This document shows, piece after piece, positions 1 through 13,732 of a stretch of 64,000 bases of DNA. The DNA comes from Mercurialis annua (taxonomy: Eukaryota; Streptophyta; Magnoliopsida; Malpighiales; Euphorbiaceae). A program made the translations under genes and the position numbers. The stretch spans positions 18,117,501-18,181,500 of the forward strand of contig NC_065577.1 in assembly GCF_937616625.2 (NCBI RefSeq), given 5' to 3'. Below the pieces are notes generated by a model. It saw nothing but the letters and a program-made list of their open reading frames with translations. It was not told the origin of the DNA and did not search any database. Position 1 is the first letter of the stretch. Each line of letters starts with the position of its first letter.

Positions 1-1173
1 TTAACGCCTACGCACTATAAAACTTATAGTGGTCACAATACCAATTACAAGCTCAACAGCAAATCAAAATGTTATTCAGATCAATGTGTTCTCACACAAT
101 AACGGCTGCAAACGAAACACCATTAGAATTGTCTCGGTTCAACCAATTAAGATCAGCTCGAAAATACTATTAACTTCGCAACCCAAGATGTACGAAAACA
201 CAAAAATTTCTAAGGAAAGCCTAACTTAAACTTCTGATAACAATTTTTTTTTCATCCTCCAATTTTTTTTTCAATCAACTATTACCTCAAATCCTACAGA
301 AGATCATTTAGATCAAATCGCTATCATTCGGTTTGTTGGTTATGCTCAAAACAAATTTTTTATATAAAAACGCTTTTCGCAACAATAAAATATTTAATAA
401 TACCATCCACCTTTAATTTGAAATCACTTGCATCTCAATTTGAATTTCATTTTCGACCGAAAATAATTAACCCGTTGAAAAATCCTTTTGTTCATAAATG
501 TATCAACATAATAGAATACTCTCAATTTGAAATCATAACTGAACCTTACTTTCATGATTTTATAAAATCGTTCATTTAAAAAAAATTCTAAAAATCTACT
601 TTTAAATCAAGACTGATAAGGTTTCATCACTTCTCCAAAAGTTAAAATTTCACAAATAAGAATTCCTTTATTTACGAAAAGTTTCCATATCGGTATCAAA
701 CTTTTCGTACAGAAATCGAATTTGTAAAAGCAAAATTTCTTTTAATTTTTTTTAATGTAAATGAACATGCAGAGCATAACCAATTTTCTTAAAACAGAAA
801 TCCTCAAATTATATACTCTAAGATGACACAATTCTTCAATTTTTTTTACGCACTTACAACAATTATACCTCGAGTGTAACCTTATAACCATAGCTCTCCC
901 TAACGAACGGATACTCCAACAATATAAAACAAATACTTACAATGCAATTTTTCTTAAATCGCCATAATCATCACAGAGTATTTGTCTAGATACCAACCAG
1001 ATAAAATTTTAAAAATCGTTTGAATTTTTATCAACTTCTTTTAAACACTATTTTCACAATATAATTGTCGAGTTCATAACAAAATATTTTTCTTGAAAAG
1101 TCCCACTGATAAAATTTATTTTACATAATTGTGCGCTAGAGTGATGACAGCTCTCATTCCCCAAGAGTTGCAT
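1..1173 (-). mobile_element. Truncated, diverged interior fragment of an A-type LTR retrotransposon
   Basis: AT-rich and without a credible reading frame. Its right half aligns by eye with the interior of element A at about 33.9-34.32 kb. Shared landmarks include GAGTATTTGTCTAG at about 976 and at 34134, and the stretch around ACATAATTGTGC (about 1123 and 34276) running on to AGAGTTGCAT. Homology stops at about 1173, where satellite subunits begin. Strand is inferred from the orientation of element A. The first ~240 bases could not be matched clearly to anything else in the window. It shows that the A-type non-coding interior exists in more than one copy. Confidence 0.65.
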
Positions 1174-1334
1174 TCTGAATTTGTTTTGTATTGTTTTAAA
1201 CGTTTGACTTAAAACACTAAAAAGAATAAACCTTTGTTTTTTTTCGTAACGTTTTAAACATTTGGATTGGTTTCGTAATGTTTTAAATGTTTGGCATAAA
1301 TTGCTAAAAAGGTGAAACGTTTGGATTTCTTTAA
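1174..1334. repeat. Left edge of the ~30 bp satellite
   Basis: The first recognisable subunits (TTTTAAACGTTTGACTTAAA and similar) start within a few bases of the end of the retroelement fragment. They are more diverged than those further right. The stretch ends at the target-site copy of the first MITE. Confidence 0.8.
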
Positions 1335-1705
1335 GGGTTAATTCCTAAAAAAATCACAAACTTTACACGAAGTTTCGTTTTAATCATGATCTTTAAAAGT
1401 TGCCATTTAAAGGCACGAACTTTCATATTATTTCAAATTCATCATTTTAGTGTATTTTTATTGACTAGATTCTTCACTAAACCATTAATAAAAAACTCAA
1501 GTTATTAATCAACATCAAATCTTATTATCTTTCAGTTAGAGTATCTAGGATTAGGAATTTTTAGTCAGATAAAATACAACGAATTTTACTTTGGTGATAA
1601 ATTTGAAATAAAATGAAAGTTCGTATCTTTAAATGACAACTTTTAAAGGTCATGATTAAAATAAAACTTCGTGTAAAGTTCGTGATTTTTTTTAATAATT
1701 AACCC
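1335..1705. mobile_element. MITE copy 1, Mutator-like, long terminal inverted repeats
   Basis: A 371 bp element beginning GGGTTAATT and ending AATTAACCC. Its arms (about 1335-1427 and 1613-1705) are imperfect inverted repeats of roughly 90 bp, with weaker complementarity further in. It is flanked by TTTCTTTAA (1326-1334) and TTTGTTTAA (1706-1714), a 9 bp target duplication with one mismatch. A 9 bp duplication with long TIRs is typical of the Mutator superfamily. It has no coding capacity. The superfamily call is by structure only. Confidence 0.85.
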
Positions 1706-1714
1706 TTTGTTTAA

Positions 1715-4700
1715 TAACGTTTGTAAACGTTTGGCTTAAATCGCTAAAAAAGTTAAACGTTTGGATTAGTTTCGTAACATTTTAAACGTTTGTCTTAAAT
1801 CGCTAAAAAGGGTAACGTAAGGATTTTTTCGTAATGTTTTGAACGTTTTGCTTAAATCGCTAAACTAGTTTCATAAATGTTTTGAACGTTTGGCTTAAAT
1901 GTTTTGAACGTTAGGATTCGTTTCATAACGTCTTTAACGTTTGGATTGATTTCATATCGTTTTAAACGTTTGGCTTAAATCGCTAAAAAGTTGAAACATT
2001 TGGATTTATTTCATAACGTTTTTAACGTTTGGATTGGTTTCGTAACGTTTTAAACGTTTAGCTTAAATCGCTAAAAAGGTCAAACGTTTGGATTTGTTGT
2101 GTAGCGTTTGTAAACATTTGGTTTAAATCTCAAAAAAGATGAAACTTTACAATTTTTTATAACGTTTTAAACGTTTGGATTTGTTTCGTAATGTTTTAAA
2201 TGTTTAGATTAGTTTCGTAACACTTTAAATGTTTGACTTAAATTGCTAAAAAGATGAAAGGATTAAATTTATTTCATAACGTTTGGAAACGTTTGGCTTA
2301 AATCGCTAAAAGGGGTATCATTATGATTTGTTACGTAACATTTTAAACGTTTGGATTAGTTTCGTAACGTTTTAATCGTTTGGCTTAAATAGCTAATAGG
2401 TGAAACGTTTGGATTTCTTTCGTAACGCTAGCAAACGTTTGGCTTAAATCGCTAAAAAGGTGAAACTTTTGGATTAGTTTCGTACCGTTTTAAACGTTTG
2501 GATTGGTTCGTAACTTTTGGCTTAAATCTCTAATAAGGAGACACGTTTGGATTTATTTCGTAACGTTTGTAAACGTTTGGCTCAAATCGCTAAAAAGGTG
2601 AAACATTTGGATTTGTTTCATAATGTTTTGAACATTTGAATTAGTTTCCTAACTTTTTAAACGTTTCGCTTAAGTCACTAAAAAGGTGAAACGATTGGAT
2701 TTGTTTCATAATGTTTGTAAAGGTTTGGATTGGTTCGCTAAAAAGGTGAAACGTTTGGATTTGTTTTGAAATGTTTGTAAACGTTTGGCTGAAATTGTAA
2801 AAAAGGTGAAACATTTGGATTTATTTCGTAACGTTTTAAAAGTTTGGATTAGTTTCTTGACGTTATAAATGATTGGCATAAATCGCTAAAAAGGTGAAAC
2901 GTTTGGATTTGTTTCGTAACGTTTGTAAATGATTGGCTTAAATCGCTAATAAGGGGAAACGTTTGGATTTGTTTCATAACATTTTAAACATTTGGCTTAA
3001 ATCGCTAAAAAAGATAAACATTTGTCTTAAACTCGCTAAAAAGGCGAAACGTTTAAATTTTGTTTCGAACCGTTTTAAACGTTTGGACTAAATTGCTAAA
3101 ATTATGAAACGTTGGGATTGGATTTGTTTCGTAACATTTTAAACTCGTTAAAAAGATGAAACATTTGGATTTGTTTCACAACGTATGTAAACGTTTGGCT
3201 TAAATCGCTAAAAAGGTTAAACGTTTGGATTTATTTCGTAACGTTTTAAACGCTAAACGTTTTTTTAAACTGCTAAAAAGAGCAAAGGTTTGGATTCATT
3301 GCGTAACGTTTGTTAATGTTTGGCTTAAATCTTTAAAATGGTTAAACATTAGGATTTGTTTCGTAACGTTTTAAATGTTTGGATTGATTTTGTAACATTG
3401 TAAACGTTTGGCTTAAATAACAAAAAAGGCGAAACGATTGAATTTGGTTTGTAACGTCTGGAAACGTTTGGTTTAAATCGCAAAAAATACGAAACAATTG
3501 GATTTGTTTCGTAACCATTTAAATGTTTGGATTGGTTTCGTAACATTTAAATTGTTTAGCTTAAATCACTAAAAAGGGCAAACGTTTGGATTTCTTTCGT
3601 AACGTTTGTAAACGTTTTGCCTATATTTTTAAAAAGATGAAACATTTGGATTTATTTTGGAACGATTTAAATGTTTGCATTGGTTTCATAATGTTTTAAA
3701 CGTTTGGCTTAAATTACTAAAAATGTGAAACGTGTGGATTTGTTTCTTAATGGTTTAAACATTTAGATTGGTTTTGTAACGTTTTAAACGTTTGGCTTAA
3801 ATCGCTAAAAAGTTGAAATGTTTCTATTTGTTTCGTAACATTTGTAAACATTTTGCTTAAGTCATTTAAAAGGTGAAACATTTGGATTTGTTTCGTAACA
3901 TTTTAAACGTTTGGATTGGTTTCATAACATTTTAAGCGTTTGGCTTAAATTGATTAAAAGGTGAACGTTTGGATTTGCTTCCTAACCCTTGTAAACGTTT
4001 GGCTTAATTTGCTAAAAAGGTAAAACGTTTGGATTTGTTCTGTAAAGTTTTAAACATTTCGATTGGTTTCGTAACGTTATAAATGTTTTTCTTAAATTGC
4101 TTAAAAGAGAAAACTTTTGGATTTGTTTCGTAACATTTTTTAACGTTTGGCTTCAATCGCTACTAAGGTGATACATTTGGATTTGTTTCGTAACGTTTTA
4201 AATGTTTGGCTTAAATCGCTAAAAAGTCAAACGTTTGGCTTACATAACAAAAAAGTCGAAACATTTAAATTTGTTACGAACCGTTTTAAACATTCGGCCT
4301 AAATCGCTAAAATTGTGAAACGTTAGGACTCGTTTCGTAACGTTTTAAACGTTGAATTTGTTTTGTAAAGTTTTAAAAACGCTTGGCTTAAAGTAATAAA
4401 AAGAAGAACATGGTTTTGTTTCGTAACGTTTTAAACATTTGGATTGGTTTCGTAACGTTTGGCATAAATTGCAAAAAAGGTGAAACATTTGGATTTGTTT
4501 AATAACGTTTGTAAACGTTTGGCTTTAATCGCTAAAAAAAGTTAAACGTTTGGATTAGTTTCGCAACGTTTTAAACGTTTGGCTTCAATCGCTAAAAAGG
4601 GGAAACGTAAGGATTTTTTCGTAATGTTTTAAACATTTCGCTTATATCGCTAAATAGGTGAAACGTTTGAATTTTTGTCGTATCATTTAGAACATTTGGA

Positions 4701-5640
4701 TTGGTTTCATAACGTTTTAAACATTTGGCTTAAATCGCAAAAAAGGTGAAACGTTTGGATTTGTTTTGTAACGTTTGGCTTAAATTGCTAAAAAGATAAA
4801 ACGTTTATATTTTTTTCTTAACGTCTGGATTGGTTTCATAACGTGTTAAACGTTAGGATTAAACCGCTAAAAAGGTGAAATGTTTGGATTATTTTTGTAA
4901 CGCTTGTATACGTTTGGCTTAAATAGCCAAAGGATGAAACAATAGGATTTGTTTCGTAATGTTTTTAACGTTTGGCATTGTTTCATATCGTTTTAAACGT
5001 TTAGCTTAAATCGCTAAAAAGGTTAAACTCTTGGATTTGTTGTGTAGCGTTTGGAAACGTTTTGTTTAAAACTTTAAAACGATGAAACGTTACGATTTTT
5101 GTCGTAACGTTTTAAACGTTTGGCTTAAATTGCTAAAAAGGTAAAACGTTTGGATTTGTTTCGTAACGTTTTAAATGTTTAGATTTGTTTCAAAACATTT
5201 TAAATATTTGGCCTAAATCGCTAAAAAGATGAAAGGATTGAATTTGTTTCATAACGTTTGGAAACATTTGGCTTAAATCGCTAAAAAGGGGTAACGTTTT
5301 GATTTGTTTCGTAATGTTATAAACGTTTGGATTCGTTTCGTAATGTTTTAATCGTTTGGCTTAAATAACTAAAAAGGTGAAACTTTTGGATTACATTCGT
5401 AACACTAGTAAACGTTTGGCTTAAATCGCTAAAAAGGTGAAACTTTTGGATTTTTTTCGTAACATTTTAAACGTTTTGATTGGTTTCGCAACGTTTGGCT
5501 TAAATCACTAATAAGGAGACACGTTTGGATTTATTTCGTAACGTTTGTAAACGTTTGGCTTAAATCGCTAAAACGGTGAAACATTTGGATTTGTGTCGTA
5601 ACGTTTTAAATGTTTTGATTGCTTTCGTAACGTTTTAATT
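1715..5640. repeat. Diverged satellite, left block, with ~2.8-3.0 kb higher-order periodicity
   Basis: Made of ~29-30 bp subunits of two main kinds: one containing GGCTTAAATCGCTAAAAAGG and one containing GGATTTGTTTCGTAACG. These alternate as ~59 bp pairs or, with a third GGATTGGTTTCGTAACG subunit, as ~88 bp triplets. Landmark variants recur: AACGTAAGGATTTTTTCG (about 1815 and 4605), a GTGTAGCGTTTG variant (about 2099 and 5041) and a CGTAAC(G/A)CTAG variant (about 2420 and 5398). They are 2.8-3.0 kb apart, which indicates an older, decayed higher-order repeat. No gene is seen. Confidence 0.85.
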
Positions 5641-6548
5641 GTTTGGCTTAATTTGATTAAACTATGAACGTTTGGATTTGTTTTGCAACTTTTGTAAACG
5701 TTTGGCTTAAATCAAAAAAAGGTAAAACGTTTGGAATTATTTCGTAATGTTTTAAAAGTTTGGATTAGTTTCGTAACGTTATAAATGTTTTTCTTAAATC
5801 GCTAAAAAGGTGAAACAATTTGATTTGTTTTGTAACGTTTGTAAATGTTTAGCTTAAGTCGCTAATAAGGGGAAATTTTTGGATTTGTTTCGTAACATGT
5901 TAAACATTTGGCTTAAATCGCTAAAAAGGTGAATCGTTTGGCTTAAACTCACTAAAAAGGCGAAACGTTTAAATTTGTTTCGAAACGTTTTAAACGTTTG
6001 GCTTAAATTGCTAAAATTATGAAAGGTTTGGCTTACATCGCAAAAAAGTCGAAACGTTTAAATTTGTCACGAACCGTTTTAAACATTCGGCCTAAATCGC
6101 TAAAATTGTGAAACGTTAGGACTTGTTTCGTAACATTTTAAACGTTTGAATTGGTTTTGTAAAGTTTTAAACATTTGGCTTAAAGCAATAAAAAGAAGAA
6201 ACCTTTGGTTTTGTTTCGTAACGTATTAAGCATTTTGATTGGTTTCGTAATGTATTAGATGTTTGGCATACATTGCTAAAAAGGAGAAACGTTTGGATTT
6301 GTTTAGTAACGTTTGTAAAGGTTTGGCATAAATCGATAAAAAGGTTAAACGTTTGGATTAGTTTCGTAACGTTTTAAATGTTTGGCATTAATCCCTAAAA
6401 GGGGGAAAAGTAAGGCTTTTTTCGTAACGTTTTAAAAGTTTAGCTTATATCGCTAAACATGTGAAATGTTTGTATTTGTGTCGTAACATTTTAAATGTTT
6501 AGATTGGTTTCAAAACGTTTTAAACATTTGGCTTAAATCGCAAAAAAG
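5640..6548. repeat. Partial first copy of the central higher-order repeat
   Basis: Order of variant subunits matches the end of later 3.6 kb units, for example TTAGGACTTGTTTCG near 6116 and ATCCCTAAAAGGGGG near 6392. Identity to later copies is visibly lower than among the later copies themselves. The left boundary is approximate, about 5.6-5.75 kb. Confidence 0.7.
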
Positions 6549-9500
6549 GTGAAACGTGTGGGTTTGTTTCGTAATGTTTCATACGTTTCGATTGGTTTCG
6601 TAACATTTTAAACCTTTAGCTTAAATCGCTAAAAATGTGAAACGTTTGAATTTATTTCGTAACATTTGTAATCTTTTGGCTTAAATCGCTAAAAAGGTGA
6701 ATTTGGATTTGTTTCGTAACGTTTTAAACATTTGGATTGGTTTCGTAACGTTTGAAACGTTTTGCTTAAATTGATAAAAAGGTGAACGTTTGGATTTGTT
6801 TCCTAACGTTTGTAAACGTTTGGCTTAAATCACTAAAAAGGTAAAACGTTTTGATTTGTTTGTAATGTTTTAATGTTTGAATTGGTTTTGTAACGTTATC
6901 AATGTTAGGCTTAAATCATTAAAAAGATTAAACGTTTGGATTTGTTTCATAACGTTTGTAAACGTTTGGCTTATATCGCTAATAAGGTGAAACGATTAAA
7001 TTTGTTTCGTAACGTTTTAAACATTTGGTTTAAATCGCTAAAAAGGTGAAACATTTGGCTTAAAATGCTAAAAAGGTGAAACGTTTAGATTTGTTTCGAA
7101 CCGTTTTAAACGTTTGGCTTAAATCGCTAACATTTTGAAACGTTAGGATTTATTTCGTAACGTGTTAAACGTTTGGATTGGTTTCCTAATGTTTTACACG
7201 TTTGGTTTAAATCGCTAAAAAGGTGAAACATTTGGATTTGTATCATAACGTTTGTAAACATTTGGCATAAACTGCTAAATAGGAGAAATATTTGGATCGG
7301 TTGGTATCGTTTTAAACTTTTGGTTTAAATCACAAAAAGGTGAAACTTTTGGATTTTTTCGTAACGTTTTAAATGTTTGGATTGGTTTCATATCGTTTTA
7401 AACGTTTTGCTTAAATTGCTAAAGAGGGCAAAAGTTTGGATTTATTGCGTAACGTTTGTAAATGTTTGGCTTAAATCTCTAAAATGGTTAAACATTATGA
7501 TTTGTTTCATAACGTTTTAAACATTTGGATTGGTTTCGTAACGTTTTAAATGTTTAGCTTAATTTGATAAAACTATGAACGTTTGGATTTGTTTTGCAAC
7601 GTTTGTAAACGTTTGGCTTAAATAAAAAAAAGGTAAACCGTTTGGATTTATTTCGTAACGTTTTAAAAGTTTGGATTAGTTTCGTAACGTTCTAAAAGTT
7701 TTTCTTAAATCGCTAAAAAGGTGAAATAATTTGATTTGTTTTGTAACGTTTGTAAATGTTTAGCTTAAGTCGCTAATAAGGGGAAAAGTTTGGATTTGTT
7801 TCGTGACATTTTAAACATTTGGCTTAAATCACTAAAAAGGTGAATCGTTTGGCTTAAACTCTCTAAAAAGGCGAAACATTTAAATTTGTTTTGAACCGTT
7901 TTAAACGTTTGGCTTCAATTGCTAAAATTATGAAACGTTTAAATTTGTTACGAACCATTTTAAACATTCGACCTAAATCGCTAAAATTGTGAAACGTTAG
8001 GACTTGTTTCGTAACATTTTAAACGTTTGAATTGGTTTTGTAAAGTTTTAAACTTTTGGCTTAAAGCAATAAAAAGAAGAAACCTTTGGTTTTGTTTCGT
8101 AACGTATTAAGCATTTTGATTGGTTTCGTAATGTTTTAGATGTTTGGCATACATTGCTAAAAAGGAGAAACGTTTGGATTTGTTTAGTAACATTTGTAAA
8201 CGTTTGGCATAAATAGATAAAAAAGGTTAAACGTTTGGATTAGTTTCGTAACGTTTTAAACGTTTGGCTTTAATCCCTAAAAGGGGGAAACGTAAGGCTT
8301 TTTTCGTAACGTTTTAAAAGTTTATCTTATATCGCTAAACATGTGAAGTGTTTGTATTTGTGTCGTAACGTTTTAAATGTTTGGATTGGTTTCATAATGT
8401 TTTAAACATTTGGCTTAAATCGCAAAAAAGGTGAAACATGTGGTGTTTCGTAATGTTTTATACGTTTCAATTGGTTTCGTAACATTTTAAACGTTTAGCT
8501 TAAATCGCTAAAAATGTGAAATGTTTGAATTTATTTCGTAACATTTGTAAACTTTTGGCTTAAATCACTAAAAAGGTGAATTTGGATTTGTTTCGTAACG
8601 TTTTAAACATTTGAATTGGTTTGGAAACGTTTGAAACGTTTGGCTTAAATTGATAAAAAGGTGAATGTTTAGATTTGTTTCCTAACATTTGTATACGTTT
8701 GGCTTAAATCGCTAAAAAGGTAAAATGTTTAGATTTGTTTGTAATGTTTTAATGTTTGGATTGGTTTCGTAACGTTATCAATGTTAGGCTTAAATCACTA
8801 AAAAGATGAAACGTTTGGATTTGTTTCGTAACGTTTGTAAACTTTTGGCTTATATCGCTAATAAGGTGAAACGATTGGATTTGTTTCGTAACGTTTCAAA
8901 CATTTGGTTTAAATCGCTAAAAAGGTGAAACATTTGGCTTAAAATGCTAAAAAGGTGAAACGTTCAGATTTGTTTCGAACCGTTTTAAACGTTTGGCTTA
9001 AATCGCTAACATTTTGAAACGTTAGGATTTGTTTCGTAACGTGTTAAACGTTTGGATTGGTTTCCTAACATTTTAAAAGTTTGGTTTAAATCGCTAATAT
9101 GGTGAAACATTTGGATTTGTTTCATAACGTTTGTAAACGTTTGTCATAAACTGATAAATAGGTGAAAGGTTTGGATCGGTTGGTATTGTTTTAAACTTTG
9201 GGCTTAAATAAAAAAAGGTGAAACTTTTGGATTTTTTTGTAATGTTTTAAATGTTTGGATTGGTTTCGTATCGTTTGAAACGTTTTGCTTAAATTGGTAA
9301 AAAGGGCAAACGTTTAGATTTATTGCGTAACGTTTTTAAATGTTTGGCTAAAATCTCTAAAATGGTTAAACATTAGGATTTGTTTCATAACGTTTTAAAA
9401 GTTTGGATTAGTTTCGTAATGTTATAAATGTTTTTCTTAAATCGCTAAAAAGGTGAAATAATTTGATTTGTTTTGTAACGTTTGTAAATGTTTAGCTTAA

Positions 9501-10160
9501 GTCGCTAATAAGGGCAAAGGTTTGGATTTGTTTCGTAACATTTTAAACATTTGGATTAAACTCTCTAAAAAGGCGAAACCTTTAAATTTGTTTTGAACCG
9601 TTTTAAACGTTTGGCTTAGATTGCTAAAATTATGAACGTTTGGCTTACATCGCAAAAAAGTTGAAACGTTTAAATTTGTTACGAACCGTTTTAAACATTC
9701 GACCTAAATTGCTAAAATTGTGAAACATTAGGACTTGTTTCATAACATTTTAAACGTTTGAATTGGTTTTGTAATGTTTTAAACTTTTGGCTTAAAGCAA
9801 TAAAAAGAAGAAACCTTTGGTTTTGTTTCGTAACGTATTAAGCATTTTGATTGGTTTCGTAATGTATTAGATGTTTGGCATACATTGCTAAAAAGGAGAA
9901 ACGTTTGGATTTGTTTAGTAACGTTTGTAAAGGTTTGGCATAAATCGATAAAAAGGTTAAACGTTTGGATTAGTTTCGTAACGTTTTAAATGTTTGGCAT
10001 TAATCCCTAAAAGGGGGAAAAGTAAGGCTTTTTTCGTAACATTTTAAAAGTTTAGCTTATATCGCTAAACATGTGAAATGTTTGTATTTGTGTCGTAACG
10101 TTTTAAATGTTTGAATTGGTTTCATAACGTTTTAAACATTTGGCTTAAATCGCAAAAAAG
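6549..10160. repeat. Central higher-order repeat unit 1 (3612 bp)
   Basis: Unit phased on the landmark GTGAAACGTGTGGGTTTG. It contains a second, related half phased on GTGAAACATGTGGTGTTT at 8431, so the unit is a dimer of 1882 and 1730 bp. It still has an 11 bp stretch near 8190 that all later copies lack, and a ~30 bp subunit near 7041 that units 2 and 3 lack. Together these account for its length. Confidence 0.85.
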
Positions 10161-13100
10161 GTGAAACGTGTGGGTTTGTTTCTTAATGTTTCATACGTTT
10201 CGATTGGTTTCGTAACATTTTAAACGTTTAGCTTAAATCGCTAAAAATGTGAAACGTTTGAATTTATTTCGTAACATTTGTAAACTTTTGGCTTAAATTG
10301 CTAAAAAGGTGAATTTGGATTTGTTTCGTAACGTTTTAAACATTTGGATTGGTTTCGTAACGTTTGAAACGTTTGGCTTAAATTGATAAAAAGGTGAACG
10401 TTTGGATTTGTTTCCTAACGTTTGTAAACATTTGGCTTAAATCGCGAAAAAGGTAAAACGTTTTGATTTTTTTGTAATATTTTAATGTATGGATTGGTTT
10501 TGTTACGTTATCAATGTTAGGCTTAAATCACTAAAAAGATTAAACGTTTGGATTTGTTTCATAACGTTTGTAAACGTTTGGCTTATATCGCTAATAAGGT
10601 GAAACGATTGGATTTGTTTCGTAACGTTTTAAACATTTGGTTTAAATCGCTAAAAAGGTGAAACGTTTAGATTTATTTCGAACCGTTTTAAACGTTTGGC
10701 TTAAATCGCTAACATTTTGAAACGTTAGGATTTATTTCGTAACGTGTTAAATGTTTGGATTGGTTTCCTAACGTTTTAAACGTTTGGTTTAAATCGCTAA
10801 AAAGGTGAAACATTTGGATTTGTATCATAACGTTTGTAAACATTTGGCATAAACTGCTAAATAGGAGAAATATTTGGATCGGTTGGTATCGTTTTAAACT
10901 TTTGGTTTAAATCACAAAAAGGTGAAACTTTTGGATTTTTTCGTAACGTTTTAAATGTTTGGATTGGTTTCATATCGTTTTAAACGTTTTGCTTAAATTG
11001 CTAAAGAGGGCAAAAGTTTGGATTTATTGCGTAACGTTTGTAAATGTTTGGCTTAAATCTCTAAAATGGGTAAACATTATGATTTGTTTCGTAACGTTTT
11101 AAACGTTTGGATTGGTTTCGTAACGTTTTAAATGTTTGGCTTAATTTGATAAAACTATGAACGTTTGGATTTGTTTTGCAACGTTTGTACACGTTTGGCT
11201 TAAATAAAAAAAAGGTAAAACGTTTGGATTTATTTCGTAACGTTTTAAAAGTTTGGATTAGTTTCGTAACGTTCTAAAAGTTTTTCTTAAATCGCTAAAA
11301 AGGTGAAATAATTTGATTTGTTTTGTAACGTTTGTAAATGTTTAGCTTAAGTCGCTAATAAGGGGAAAAGTTTGGATTTGTTTCGTGACATTTTAAACAT
11401 TTGGCTTAAATCACTAAAAAGGTGAATCGTTTGGCTTAAACTCTCTAAAAAGGCGAAACGTTTAAATTTGTTTTGAACTTTTTTAAACGTTTGGCTTCAA
11501 TTGCTAAAATTATGAAACGTTTAAATTTGTTACGAACCATTTTAAACATTCGACCTAAATCGCTAAAATTGTGAAACGTTAGGACTTGTTTCGTAACATT
11601 TTAAACGTTTGAATTGGTTTTGTAAAGTTTTAAACTTTTGGCTTAAAGCAATAAAAAGAAGAAACCTTTGGTTTTGTTTCTTAACGTATTAAGCATTTTG
11701 ATTGGTTTCGTAATGTTTTAGATGTTTGGCATACATTGCTAAAAAGGAGAAACGTTTGGATTTGTTTAGTAATATTTGGCATAAATAGATAAAAAAGGTT
11801 AAACGTTTGGATTAGTTTCGTAACGTTTTAAATGTTTGGCTTTAATCCCTAAAAGGGGGAAACGTAAGGCTTTTTTCGTAACGTTTTAAAAGTTTATCTT
11901 ATATCGCTACACATGTGAAGTGTTTGTATTTGTGTCGTAACGTTTTAAATGTTTGGATTGGTTTCATAATGTTTTAAACATTTGGCTTAAATCGCAAAAA
12001 AGGTGAAACATGTGGTGTTTCGTAATGTTTTATACGTTTCGATTGGTTTCGTAACATTTTAAATGTTTAGCTTAAATCGCTAAAAATGTGAAACGTTTGA
12101 ATTTATTTCGTAACATTTGTAAACTTTTGGCTTAAATCACTAAAAAGGTGAATTTGGATTTGTTTCGTAACGTTTTAAACATTTGAATTGGTTTGGAAAC
12201 GTTTGAAACGTTTGGCTTAAATTGATAAAAAGGTGAATGTTTAGATTTGTTTCCTAACATTTGTATACGTTTGGCTTAAATCGCTAAAAAGGTAAAATGT
12301 TTAGATTTGTTTGTAATGTTTTAATGTTTGGATTGGTTTCGTAACGTTATCAATGTTAGGCTTAAATCACTAAAAAGATGAAACGTTTGGATTTGTTTCG
12401 TAACGTTTGTAAACTTTTGGCTTATATCGCTAATAAGGTGAAACGATTGGATTTGTTTCGTAACGTTTCAAACATTTGGTTTAAATCGCTAAAAAGGTGA
12501 AACATTTGGCTTAAAATGCTAAAAAGGTGAAACGTTCAGATTTGTTTCGAACCGTTTTAAACGTTTGGCTTAAATCGCTAACATTTTGAAACGTTAGGAT
12601 TTGTTTCGTAACGTGTTAAACGTTTGGATTGGTTTCCTGACGTTTTAAAAGTTTGGTTTAAATCGCTAATATGGTGAAACATTTGGATTTGTTTCATAAC
12701 GTTTGTAAACGTTTGTCATAAACTGATAAATAGGTGAAAGGTTTGGATCGGTTGGTATTGTTTTAAACTTTGGGCTTAAATAAAAAAAGGTGAAACTTTT
12801 GGATTTTTTTGTAATGTTTTAAATGTTTGGATTGGTTTCGTATCGTTTGAAACGTTTTGCTTAAATTGGTAAAAAGGGCAAACGTTTAGATTTATTGCGT
12901 AACGTTTTTAAATGTTTGGCTAAAATCTCTAAAATGGTTAAACATTAGGATTTGTTTCATAACGTTTTAAAAGTTTGGATTAGTTTCGTAATGTTATAAA
13001 TGTTTTTCTTAAATCGCTAAAAAGGTGAAATAATTTGATTTGTTTTGTAACGTTTGTAAATGTTTAGCTTAAGTCGCTAATAAGGGCAAAGGTTTGGATT

Positions 13101-13732
13101 TGTTTCGTAACATTTTAAACATTTGGCTTAAACTCTCTAAAAAGGCGAAACCTTTAAATTTGTTTTGAACCGTTTTAAACGTTTGGCTTAGATTGCTAAA
13201 ATTATGAACGTTTGGCTTACATCGCAAAAAAGTTGAAACGTTTAAATTTGTTACGAACCGTTTTAAACATTCGACCTAAATTGCTAAAATTGTGAAACAT
13301 TAGGACTTGTTTCATAACATTTTAAACGTTTGAATTGGTTTTGTAATGTTTTAAACTTTTGGCTTAAAGCAATAAAAAGAAGAAACCTTTGGTTTTGTTT
13401 CGTAACGTATTAAGCATTTTGATTGGTTTCGTAATGTATTAGATGTTTGGCATACATTGCTAAAAAGGAGAAACGTTTGGATTTGTTTAGTAACGTTTGT
13501 AAAGGTTTGGCATAAATCGATAAAAAGGTTAAACGTTTGGATTAGTTTCGTAACGTTTTAAATGTTTGGCATTAATCCCTAAAAGGGGGAAAAGTAAGGC
13601 TTTTTTCGTAACATTTTAAAAGTTTAGCTTATATCGCTAAACATGTGAAATGTTTGTATTTGTGTCGTAACGTTTTAAATGTTTGAATTGGTTTCATAAC
13701 GTTTTAAACATTTGGCTTAAATCGCAAAAAAG
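10161..13732. repeat. Central higher-order repeat unit 2 (3572 bp)
   Basis: Starts at landmark GTGAAACGTGTGGGTTTG, with the second half at 12003 (1842 + 1730 bp). It is almost base-for-base the same as unit 3 over every stretch compared. Differences seen are isolated substitutions, such as GTTTCTTAACG at about 11677 against GTTTCGTAACG at about 15249. Confidence 0.9.

Noticed and set aside
3349..3546. Short minus-strand ORFs in the satellite (also 43487-43744, 44942-45190, 58527-58715, 60568-60792, 61222-61443, and plus-strand 45753-45950)
   Set aside because: They are simple translations of the ~30 bp repeat (recurring Thr/Lys/Gln/Phe-rich strings), are not conserved between homologous units and have no gene context.
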